Shown here: piece after piece, positions 1 through 5,262 of the stretch
Numbering within the stretch: position 1 is the first letter of the stretch
Layout: the number at the start of each line of letters is the position of its first letter
Source: an uncultured bacterium
GTDB lineage: Bacteria; Cyanobacteriota; Vampirovibrionia; Gastranaerophilales; Gastranaerophilaceae
Direction of reading: 5' to 3'
Assembly: GCA_900549855.1 (NCBI GenBank)
Contig: URPS01000035.1
Location: forward strand, 1-23,746
Length of the DNA stretch: 23,746 nucleotides
Program-made: the position numbers and the translations under genes
The notes under the pieces: generated by a model
The model's input: only the letters and a program-made list of their open reading frames with translations
Database searches by the model: none
Told to the model about the DNA's origin: nothing

Positions 1-80
1 ACGGTGAAAATCCGTGACTGTGCCGCAACCGTTATAGCCGGAAAACTTATTATTGCAAATTACGAGTCATAGTTTGCAAA
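1..80 (+). promoter_or_regulatory. Cobalamin riboswitch, 3' part (truncated by window edge)
   Basis: Bases 2-41 match the conserved core of the cobalamin (B12) riboswitch as I know it: GGTGAAAATCC, a C-rich arm containing CTGTGCCGCAAC, and a GTTA..GCCGGA closing segment. Bases 53-59 and 73-79 then form a perfect 7-bp stem (TTGCAAA/TTTGCAA) whose loop holds CGAGTCA. The 5' half of the aptamer lies outside the window, so the P1 closing stem cannot be checked. The match is by eye. No B12 synthesis, transport or B12-independent isozyme gene follows: the next credible start is at 395, about 300 bases on. Confidence 0.75.
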
Positions 81-134
81 CAGTGTATCATGGGACAATA
101 TTTAGACATTCCTACGGGATGATATCCATCCCAA

Positions 135-154
135 CCTTCCTTAATAAGGGAAGG
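135..154. repeat. Hairpin, CCTTCCTT stem
   Basis: The 8-bp stem pairs 135-142 with 147-154 and has one G-T pair and the loop AATA. No T-run follows, so it is more likely a repeat element or RNA structure than a terminator. Confidence 0.6.
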
Positions 155-190
155 AGCTCTTCCGTCCTTGTTAGGGAGGTCGCAGTCATT

Positions 191-211
191 CCCTCTCCTA
201 GCAGGAGAGGG
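191..211. repeat. Hairpin, CCCTCTCCT stem
   Basis: A perfect 9-bp inverted repeat (191-199 with 203-211) has a 3-base loop. It is followed by GCTAGGGTGAGG. This 'ccctctcc...ggagaggg...gggtgagg' layout is a widespread style of small intergenic bacterial repeat (general recollection, not a database hit). Confidence 0.6.
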
Positions 212-273
212 CTAGGGTGAGGTAGAGGTGTCATATTTCAATCTATATCCACCCTCATCAGGGCTCCACCCAG

Positions 274-300
274 CTTCTCCCCTCAAGGGCGAAGCGTGAA
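274..300 (+). repeat. Dispersed intergenic repeat, copy 1
   Basis: Its core is TCTCCCCTCAAGGGCGAAG followed by CGTGAA. It is nearly identical to 338-363 in the same orientation, and a degenerate inverted copy lies at 3684-3712. Confidence 0.7.
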
Positions 301-337
301 CCCAGTAACTTTTACGTTACACCCTACCGAAAATCCG

Positions 338-363
338 CTCTCCCCTCAAGGGCGAAACGTGAA
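338..363 (+). repeat. Dispersed intergenic repeat, copy 2
   Basis: It shares the core TCTCCCCTCAAGGGCGAA and the tail CGTGAA with 274-300, with one or two substitutions. Confidence 0.7.
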
Positions 364-394
364 ATTAGCAATATCCTTACAAAGAAGGAACACT

Positions 395-1087
395 ATGTCA
401 AATGCAGTACAAAATGTGAATAAAATGAATACAGGAGGTTGTCCGCACGGACTTCCGCCTTCTGCTTGTCCTGTTTGTTCCGGCATGGGAGGTGGTGGAG
501 GTACTAGAGTCGGTGAGCGTCCGCAAAAAGCCGGAGAAATGAGTTATCACCAATGCGCAATGATTGGAGCAATGATGAAAGCTCGTGAACAACGTCTTGA
601 AGCCCACGAACGTAATCTGCTGCACAGAGCCGAAATGGCTGAAGCATTTCAACAAAATATTGAAAAAATGACACAAAAATTAGCAACTTTTGCAAACCAG
701 ATTTCAAACAGCTTTATTTTTAAACCTGTTGCGTATACAATTAATAATATCGTCGCTCCAATCTTAAATACGATTAAAAATATTCCTAACATTGTCAATA
801 ATGTTATGGACAAGCTCTCACAAATAAAAGAAAAATTTATTGATATTCAAGACAAGCTGAACGCAATTTTTGGCGAAGCTAAAGCTTTTGTTGAGAAAAA
901 AGTTTCAGAACTTGTTAGCAGTATAAAATCCAAACTCAAAGGACTGTTTAAAATTTTTAAGCGAGAAAACGCAAAAGACGATGATACAAAAATAGATGAT
1001 GACAAAAGAATATTTAATCTGAAAACCATACTACACAAAATCTTGAGAAAGAAAAAAAATGATACCGAAAATAAATCAAGATCTTGA
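395..1087 (+). CDS. Hypothetical protein with CPHG...CPVC cysteine motif and long amphipathic helices
   Basis: I do not recognise a family for this 230-residue protein. Start ATG 395 is preferred because AAGGAA lies 4 bases upstream; the longer frame from 296 runs into repeat DNA. Residues 16-28 read C-P-H-G-x6-C-P-V-C (C16, C25, C28, with H18), followed by a glycine run (31-36). Another C54 sits in S-Y-H-Q-C. The Cys/His spacing could bind one metal ion, which is inference. Residues 55-100 are charged helix. Residues 105-190 are amphipathic helix rich in I, N and K, with no true membrane segment. The tail is Lys/Asp-rich. The last 29 bases overlap the next frame (1059), so the two are probably co-translated. 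There is no signal peptide. Confidence 0.7.
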   Translation: MSNAVQNVNKMNTGGCPHGLPPSACPVCSGMGGGGGTRVGERPQKAGEMSYHQCAMIGAMMKAREQRLEAHERNLLHRAEMAEAFQQNIEKMTQKLATFANQISNSFIFKPVAYTINNIVAPILNTIKNIPNIVNNVMDKLSQIKEKFIDIQDKLNAIFGEAKAFVEKKVSELVSSIKSKLKGLFKIFKRENAKDDDTKIDDDKRIFNLKTILHKILRKKKNDTENKSRS

Positions 1088-2585
1088 ATCTTCAAGACAC
1101 CAGAGAAACATGACAAAAACGCAAAAACGCAATGATACCTACGTAAAAGAAGGTGTGATTGTTAATTCTTTTGTCAAAGAACCTCTTGCTGATGAAGAAA
1201 ATCAAGCCCAATTCACTCCATTAGATGAAACTTACGATACTCTGATTATTTCCGGCTCAAACATTGATTTACCCAAAAGAGTTTACGAAAAAGAAGATAA
1301 AAAAAGAAATCCTCTAATCCCTCTATGTGCAGCAACTGTAGGAGTTATGGCTTTATTAGGCGGATTTACGGCAATGATGAAAAAGTTTTCTAAAGGCAAA
1401 TTGGAAAGTTCAAAAGAGTACCTTCTTCCGGGAATCACCCGCAATCATTGCATCAACGATGAAATTCATCAGAGTATATTCAGCATGATTCAATCTCCAA
1501 GCAGAAAAACAATTCTCGCATCTTTAGGTGTAATTACAATGGGCTCAATGGCTTTTATGGGGAAAATCTTTATTGACGGGTTCAAAGAAGTTTGGGTAAA
1601 AAAACAAGAAGCCGACATCCAAAAAGATTTGCAAGAAAATTTAATCGCAGTCGAAACACAGTCTTTCTCCGGCAAAATCCAAATTATCAGAAGCATGTTA
1701 TCTTCTAAAGCAAAAATGTTTAACAGCGAACTCTCTTTCAAGGGTAAAGATAAATTAAGTGTGGAAGATAGTGACAAGCTTGAAAATAATAAAATTAATA
1801 ATCGTTCGCTTTTAGCTGTTGGCGGCGCAACTCTTCTTACCTTGCTTGGTTTAGGGTATTATGCGGCAAAAAATATCAGGAAAAGTGACGAGTACATATC
1901 AAAAGGTATCAAGAATACACGCAAAGGCTTAGACAAGGTTATTGAAGAATTTAACAGCGGAAAACCAATCGACAAACTAGAAGGCAATAATGGCATGATT
2001 TTATCCGGTAAGGAAGCCTACAAGCACCTAATAGAAAACCTGCTTGAATCTGTCTACGCAACACCGGAAGAAGTTAAAATGACAGTTGAGAAAATAAACA
2101 TGCCGGAAGACGAAAAGCAAGCGTTTTTAACTCAACTTCTTGATAACATGAATCAAGCTACAGAGCGTGTTAATCCGATGATTGGCGGTTCCGGCAGAAA
2201 TAAAATAACATACTTTTCTCACGTAAATGATTATTTGTCATTCTTCTACGATTGGTTAATGAACCCTAAAAATCCGCAATTTAAAAACTTATTCTTTGGA
2301 ATTGCAGGGGTTTCTGCTCTTGCCTACGGTGGTAAAGCCGCAGCCGAAGCCGTAAAAGAAGTTCAAGTAAAAAAATATAATGCGCAAATTGAATTGGATT
2401 TACAAAATCGCCTTGTCGCAACAGAATTGCGTAACTTTAAAGCAAAAAAAGATTCTGCAATAGAACCTCTATGCGACGAATTCTTTGTTCAAAAACAACA
2501 TGGTAAATCTCAAGAAGAACTAAAAGTAATGGCAGACAACATTCTTTTTGAAATCAAAAACGGTCCGCCATTCGTTTATTCTTAA
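1059..2585 (+). CDS. Hypothetical multi-pass membrane protein with internal duplication
   Basis: This protein has 508 residues and I recognise no family. Hydrophobic segments lie at about 88-107, 150-172, 250-269 and 409-426, separated by charged helices. Residues 150-206 and 409-463 are two copies of one unit: a hydrophobic segment followed by F/V-K-E-V-x-V-K-K, then D-L-Q-x-x-L-V/I-A-x-E, then F-x-x-K. The start is uncertain. ATG 1059 overlaps the previous gene by 29 bases and has only a weak AGAAAGA upstream. ATG 1110 (residue 18) is the alternative, also with a weak site. The close coupling suggests that it works with the cysteine-motif protein, perhaps at the membrane (inference). It ends 2 bases from the stop codon of a convergent gene, with no clear terminator between them. 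Confidence 0.7.
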   Translation: MIPKINQDLESSRHQRNMTKTQKRNDTYVKEGVIVNSFVKEPLADEENQAQFTPLDETYDTLIISGSNIDLPKRVYEKEDKKRNPLIPLCAATVGVMALLGGFTAMMKKFSKGKLESSKEYLLPGITRNHCINDEIHQSIFSMIQSPSRKTILASLGVITMGSMAFMGKIFIDGFKEVWVKKQEADIQKDLQENLIAVETQSFSGKIQIIRSMLSSKAKMFNSELSFKGKDKLSVEDSDKLENNKINNRSLLAVGGATLLTLLGLGYYAAKNIRKSDEYISKGIKNTRKGLDKVIEEFNSGKPIDKLEGNNGMILSGKEAYKHLIENLLESVYATPEEVKMTVEKINMPEDEKQAFLTQLLDNMNQATERVNPMIGGSGRNKITYFSHVNDYLSFFYDWLMNPKNPQFKNLFFGIAGVSALAYGGKAAAEAVKEVQVKKYNAQIELDLQNRLVATELRNFKAKKDSAIEPLCDEFFVQKQHGKSQEELKVMADNILFEIKNGPPFVYS

Positions 2586-2587
2586 GA

Positions 2588-3544
2588 TTAATTTATTTTA
2601 TTCTTCGGATCATTTCTCCAAGCTTTTATAGCTGTATATAGAGCACTATACTTACCTTTGAATTCTACCTCATTAGATTCATACATATTCACAAAGGCAT
2701 TTGCAGCTTCGTATCTCTTAGCTGGTGTTTTTGCGCCTTTTCTAAATTCGTAACTAGCTCTTTCTAAATCTTTTTTGCTTGCCATTTGGGTTTCTTCACC
2801 AGCTGATTTTTGCCACTTATCTAAACAACCGATATCAGATCTTTGCCATTTGTTGCTTTTTGCATCATCAATAGCTTTGTCATTAGCAGCTTTTTGAAGA
2901 GTATCTTGTTTTTTTTCTAATTCTGCAATTTCATCTTTTACTTTAGCGATTTCCAGTTCTTTTGCTTCATATTTCTTTTTAGTTTCAATATCAGCTTTTA
3001 ACTTTGTTACTTTATCATTTGCAGCTGTTATATCATTATTTATTTTTATTTTTTGAGCTTCATAATCAGTTGGTTTTGGATTTTTAGCCTCTAAGTTTTT
3101 TAAATTCTCACTATTTTTAGTTACATCAGCTTCTGCATTTGTTAACTCACTCTGCAGAGTTGAAACAGATTTACTTTTGTTAGCAGACTCTTTAAATTCA
3201 TCACCCAGCGTTTCCAACTCACCATTTTTAGAAGAAAGTTCATCCTCTTTAGTATTAATTTCCTTAGCTACAGCGTTAAGCTCTTGAGTATAATTAACTT
3301 GTGGCTCACTAGCTTTATTTGCTTTATTAGCAGCAATTGCTTGAAAAGTTGTACCAAGTAAGGCATTTGCAACTTGGAAGCCAGCCATTTTATCATAATT
3401 TACTTCGCCATAACAATTAGTAAAATAGTTGGCACCACCGATTCCGTAACCACCGCTAAGCATACCCATACCTTGCTTAAGGAGGTTGCCAAAACCATTG
3501 TTGCCATACATATACATATTCATATTGTTATAGCCGATTGACAT
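2588..3544 (-). CDS. Hypothetical coiled-coil protein with Gly/Tyr/Met-rich N-terminus
   Basis: This 318-residue protein is of unknown function. The first 50 residues are rich in Gly, Asn, Met and Tyr (low complexity). Residues 50-80 are Ala-rich and moderately hydrophobic. About 88-225 is a long predicted coiled coil rich in Lys, Glu and Ala. A more globular basic C-terminal part (240-318) carries several Trp and Tyr residues. There is no signal peptide. Start ATG 3544 has GGAAG 9 bases upstream. The gene is transcribed from the conserved 70-bp element at 3571-3640, shared with the YD-repeat gene at 22608-23516. Structural, surface-associated or regulatory roles are all possible; nothing in the sequence decides. 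Confidence 0.75.
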   Translation of the reverse strand: MSIGYNNMNMYMYGNNGFGNLLKQGMGMLSGGYGIGGANYFTNCYGEVNYDKMAGFQVANALLGTTFQAIAANKANKASEPQVNYTQELNAVAKEINTKEDELSSKNGELETLGDEFKESANKSKSVSTLQSELTNAEADVTKNSENLKNLEAKNPKPTDYEAQKIKINNDITAANDKVTKLKADIETKKKYEAKELEIAKVKDEIAELEKKQDTLQKAANDKAIDDAKSNKWQRSDIGCLDKWQKSAGEETQMASKKDLERASYEFRKGAKTPAKRYEAANAFVNMYESNEVEFKGKYSALYTAIKAWRNDPKNKIN

Positions 3545-3570
3545 AATTCGTTGCTTCCATCTTTTTGTCT

Positions 3571-3640
3571 TACATATATATAAAGTAAATATTTTTTATT
3601 TAATTTCAGCGGTTTATATTTTTGTTACATTTGTTAATAA
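3571..3640 (-). promoter_or_regulatory. Conserved 70-bp promoter-like element, copy A
   Basis: Read on the minus strand, it runs TTATTAACAAATGTAAC, 14 bases, CTGAAATT, 15 bases, ACTTTATATATA. The same three blocks occur at 23564-23633 with exactly the same spacing, upstream of another minus-strand gene. CTGAAATT could serve as -35 and TTTATA/TATATA as -10. The distal block contains a GTTA direct repeat with 9-base period, suggesting an activator site. The element ends 27 bases before the start codon at 3544. Confidence 0.65.
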
Positions 3641-3650
3641 TTGTTTTTGG

Positions 3651-3678
3651 GTGAGTAGTGAGTGGTGAATAGTGAGTG
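3651..3678 (+). repeat. Tandem 7-mer repeat, four copies
   Basis: The unit GTGAGTA/GTGAGTG/GTGAATA/GTGAGTG repeats four times without gaps, with single-base variation. Confidence 0.8.
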
Positions 3679-3683
3679 GTTTA

Positions 3684-3712
3684 GGCTTACGCTTCGCTTT
3701 GAAGGGAGAGGG
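3684..3712 (-). repeat. Dispersed intergenic repeat, inverted relic
   Basis: On the minus strand it reads CTCTCCCTTCAAAGCGAAGC then GTAAGCC, matching the 274-300 repeat apart from a short deletion and a few substitutions. Confidence 0.55.
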
Positions 3713-3796
3713 AATAACCGCCACTTGTTTCCTCTTTCTTGTTCTGCTCGCAATAAACGAATATCGCTCACGCTTTCACTCTTTGCTCGCAGAACG

Positions 3797-3816
3797 CTCC
3801 CACAAGGGGCGAGGAA
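3797..3816 (+). repeat. 20-bp direct repeat, first copy
   Basis: CTCCCACAAGGGGCGAGGAA is identical to 3856-3875, 59 bases downstream. It resembles the CTC..AAGGGCGA core of the left-end repeat. Confidence 0.8.
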
Positions 3817-3855
3817 TGCAGAAACAATCCGGTGACTTAATTACGTACGTAGTAC

Positions 3856-3875
3856 CTCCCACAAGGGGCGAGGAA
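3856..3875 (+). repeat. 20-bp direct repeat, second copy
   Basis: A perfect copy of 3797-3816. Confidence 0.8.
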
Positions 3876-3920
3876 GATGTTTAAACGATACAAATATTAA
3901 TTCCTAATATATATAGAGTA

Positions 3921-3949
3921 TTGTTTCAAATCCAAAAATAATATATAAT
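3921..3949 (+). promoter_or_regulatory. Promoter of the 3973 gene
   Basis: TTGTTT (3921-3926), a 17-base spacer and TATAAT (3944-3949) would start transcription around 3956, leaving a leader of under 20 bases that contains the AGGAGA ribosome binding site. Confidence 0.6.
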
Positions 3950-3972
3950 TTCTTATATAGGAGAGTAAATAT

Positions 3973-4224
3973 ATGTTGCCAATTATAACAGAAGAAATGT
4001 CATCAGAGGTTTTTAGTGAAGCGTTCCAAGATGTTCAGGCTTGGAGAAAAAATATGGTTCAGTATCTTAAAGAAGAGAATCCTGAAATCAACAGTGCAAT
4101 CTTAGAAGTGGCTAAGTTTGATGAAAACATCGACCTAAAAGCCGTTGCACTCGGAGCTTATCTATCTTACAGACTATTAGAACTAGCGACCGAAAATGAC
4201 AATTTGGGATTGGTTGAAGAATAA
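3973..4224 (+). CDS. Small acidic hypothetical protein
   Basis: This 83-residue acidic, helical protein has no recognised domain, signal peptide or membrane segment. Residues 8-40 and 45-75 look like two helices. The second contains a Leu/Ala/Tyr-rich face (V-A-L-G-A-Y-L-S-Y-R-L-L-E-L). Start ATG 3973 has AGGAGA 8 bases upstream and a near-consensus promoter at 3921-3949. It is monocistronic: a strong hairpin terminator follows at 4245-4281. The good expression signals argue that it is a real gene. Confidence 0.7.
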   Translation: MLPIITEEMSSEVFSEAFQDVQAWRKNMVQYLKEENPEINSAILEVAKFDENIDLKAVALGAYLSYRLLELATENDNLGLVEE

Positions 4225-4244
4225 AATTTATAAAAACTCAAACA

Positions 4245-4281
4245 AAAAAATCACACCTATTGTAATAAGGTGTGATTTTTT
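4245..4281. terminator. Bidirectional intrinsic terminator
   Basis: A 14-bp perfect stem (4245-4258 with 4268-4281: AAAAAATCACACCT and its complement) has a 9-base loop. Its A and T ends provide a U-tract in either direction. It serves the plus-strand gene ending at 4224 and the minus-strand gene ending at 4285. Confidence 0.9.
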
Positions 4282-4284
4282 ATA

Positions 4285-4497
4285 CTAAGCTTTTTTATGT
4301 TTTTCCTTCATTTCATCCATCTTTTCAGAAACCTTTTCTTTCATTTCATGGGCTTTTTCTTTGACATTTTCTTTTGCCTTATGCGCTTTTTTCTTCAAGA
4401 TTTCTGCATCTTCCTTCAATTCTTCTTTAATCTCACCGGCTTTATCCTTCATTTTTTCACCAAGTGTTTCTTTTGGCATCTTATCATCTTTGTGCAT
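4285..4497 (-). CDS. Lys/Glu-rich amphipathic helical protein (LEA-like)
   Basis: Start ATG 4497 (70 residues) is chosen because AAAGGAG lies 6 bases upstream; a longer frame to 4563 has no such site. After residue 8 the protein is almost entirely Lys, Glu, Ala and Met, with repeated K-x-K-A/E-x-E-x-K units. This is a single long amphipathic, highly charged helix without Cys, Trp, Tyr or Phe. The composition resembles small stress proteins of LEA or CsbD/YtxH-tail type, but no family motif can be claimed. It lies downstream of higA with no terminator between, and stops at the shared terminator 4245-4281. Confidence 0.65.
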   Translation of the reverse strand: MHKDDKMPKETLGEKMKDKAGEIKEELKEDAEILKKKAHKAKENVKEKAHEMKEKVSEKMDEMKEKHKKA

Positions 4498-4597
4498 AAT
4501 TAACTCCTTTCTTTTGTGACCAAATGCATTATCACAAAGAAATTTAAGCTTGTTATGCGACAAATGGGGAGTTTTTATGTATATTACTTTAAAACGA

Positions 4598-4897
4598 TTA
4601 TCCCAATGCTTTTATTGGCTGAATTTTATTAATATCATCTGCTATATTACGTCTTGCAACTCTAAGTTCATAATCTTCTTGATAACGCAAAAAATAACCT
4701 TGAGAAAGCCCAAAGAATGTTGTTAAACGCAAATCTGTATCAGCTGTAATTCTACGCTGCCCTTTTACTATCTGATGAATTCTATTTGGAGGCACAAATA
4801 TCGCATTTGCTAAAGCATTTTGCGTAAGATTAAATGGCTCAATAAATTCTTCCTTGAGCATTTCTCCTACTGTAGTTAACTCTATATATTCTGCCAT
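4598..4897 (-). CDS. higA: HigA-family antitoxin, XRE helix-turn-helix
   Basis: This 99-residue protein matches HigA-type antitoxins in length and layout. An N-terminal T-V-G-E-M-L-K-E-E-F lead is followed by a Cro/C1-type helix-turn-helix at about 25-65: L-T-Q-N-A-L-A, the recognition helix P-N-R-I-H-Q-I-V-K-G, then R-x-I-T-A-D-T-D-L-R-L. It would bind and neutralise the HigB RNase encoded upstream and repress its own promoter. The toxin gene comes first, as is usual for higBA, but a 78-base gap separates them. That gap contains a separate promoter with a 12-bp palindrome in its spacer (4931-4959), so the antitoxin can be made independently of the toxin. AAGG lies about 8 bases upstream of the ATG. 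Confidence 0.9.
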   Translation of the reverse strand: MAEYIELTTVGEMLKEEFIEPFNLTQNALANAIFVPPNRIHQIVKGQRRITADTDLRLTTFFGLSQGYFLRYQEDYELRVARRNIADDINKIQPIKALG

Positions 4898-4930
4898 AAC
4901 AATTACCTTACTTATTTATCATCTATTTAT

Positions 4931-4959
4931 ATTATATAGTACGTACTACGTAATTTCAA
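4931..4959 (-). promoter_or_regulatory. higA promoter
   Basis: On the minus strand, TTGAAA (4954-4959), a 17-base spacer and TATAAT (4931-4936) form a near-consensus sigma-70 promoter inside the higB-higA gap. The spacer is largely occupied by the palindrome at 4937-4948. Confidence 0.7.
4937..4948. promoter_or_regulatory. Likely HigA operator palindrome
   Basis: TAGTACGTACTA is a perfect 12-bp palindrome lying between the -35 and -10 hexamers of the higA promoter and touching the -10. Autorepression by HigA/HigBA binding is the usual arrangement in this family. That this is the bound site is inference. Confidence 0.6.
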
Positions 4960-4975
4960 CCCTATGTAGAATTTC

Positions 4976-5257
4976 TTAATGATAATCCACAATTTCAACA
5001 TCAAAAGAATGATTATCCAGCCATTTAAAACACACTCTATATTGATTATTTATACGAATAGAATATTGCCCTTGTCTATCACCCGTTAATGACTCTAAAT
5101 GGTTGCTCGGTGGGATTTTCAAATCCTCCAGAACAGAAGCAACATTTAACATTCTTAATTTTTGCAAAGCACGTTTCTGAATTTCTTGAGGAAGTTTCTT
5201 ACTAAACTCTTCATTCCAAATTTTTTCAGTTTCTTTACACTTAAATGTCTTTATCAT
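4976..5257 (-). CDS. higB: HigB-family toxin (RelE-like mRNA interferase)
   Basis: This 93-residue protein has the typical HigB size and fold signature: M-I-K-T-F-K-C-K-E-T-E at the start, L-P-x-E-I-Q-K-R-A-L-Q-K-L at about 22-34, P-P-S-N-H-L-E-S-L-T-G-D-R-x-G-Q-Y-S-I-R-I-N-N-Q-Y-R-V-C-F-K-W in the centre, and D-V-E-I-V-D-Y-H at the end. HigB toxins cleave ribosome-bound mRNA until neutralised by HigA. Its ATG lies 5 bases after the stop codon of the FHIPEP-like gene, with TAGTAGG as ribosome binding site. It therefore has no room for its own promoter and is probably made by read-through of the upstream operon, which is unusual for a toxin-antitoxin pair. No inactivating change is visible. 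Confidence 0.9.
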   Translation of the reverse strand: MIKTFKCKETEKIWNEEFSKKLPQEIQKRALQKLRMLNVASVLEDLKIPPSNHLESLTGDRQGQYSIRINNQYRVCFKWLDNHSFDVEIVDYH

Positions 5258-5262
5258 ACCTA

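Larger units (their letters stand above)
81..394. other. Intergenic region rich in hairpins and repeats
   Basis: This gene-free stretch of about 310 bases lies between the riboswitch and the first gene. It holds two hairpins (135-154 and 191-211) and two direct copies of a short repeat (274-300 and 338-363). A ribosome binding site sits just before 395 (AAGGAA at 385-390). It is richer in G+C than its surroundings. I see no convincing sigma-70 promoter or intrinsic terminator with a U-tract. An open frame running back to 296 is produced by the repeats and is unlikely to be translated. Confidence 0.7.
3641..3920. other. Repeat-rich intergenic spacer
   Basis: Between the two flanking genes lie a four-copy 7-mer tandem (3651-3678), an inverted relic of the left-end repeat (3684-3712), and a 20-bp perfect direct repeat (3797-3816 and 3856-3875). 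An ACGTACGT-rich site is at 3842-3855. A GTG-started frame across 3672-3884 encodes low-plausibility sequence made of these repeats and has no ribosome binding site, so I treat the stretch as non-coding. Confidence 0.65.

Noticed and set aside
90..122. 10-codon frame (starting M-G-Q-Y-L-D-I-P-T-G) right after the riboswitch
   Set aside because: It has no Shine-Dalgarno and is too short to support as a leader peptide.
296..394. N-terminal extension of the first gene back to 296
   Set aside because: The extra 33 codons translate the intergenic repeat, and the ATG at 395 has a proper ribosome binding site 4 bases upstream.
398..676. Minus-strand frames opposite the first gene
   Set aside because: They are shadows of the real plus-strand gene, with no start signals and an implausible Ser/His/Thr-rich translation.
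3797..3875. Possible CRISPR array from two identical 20-bp repeats
   Set aside because: There are only two copies, one spacer of 39 bases, no further repeats and no cas genes in the window.
3672..3884. 70-codon GTG-started frame on the plus strand
   Set aside because: It consists of the tandem 7-mer and the dispersed repeats, has no ribosome binding site and reads as an unlikely protein.
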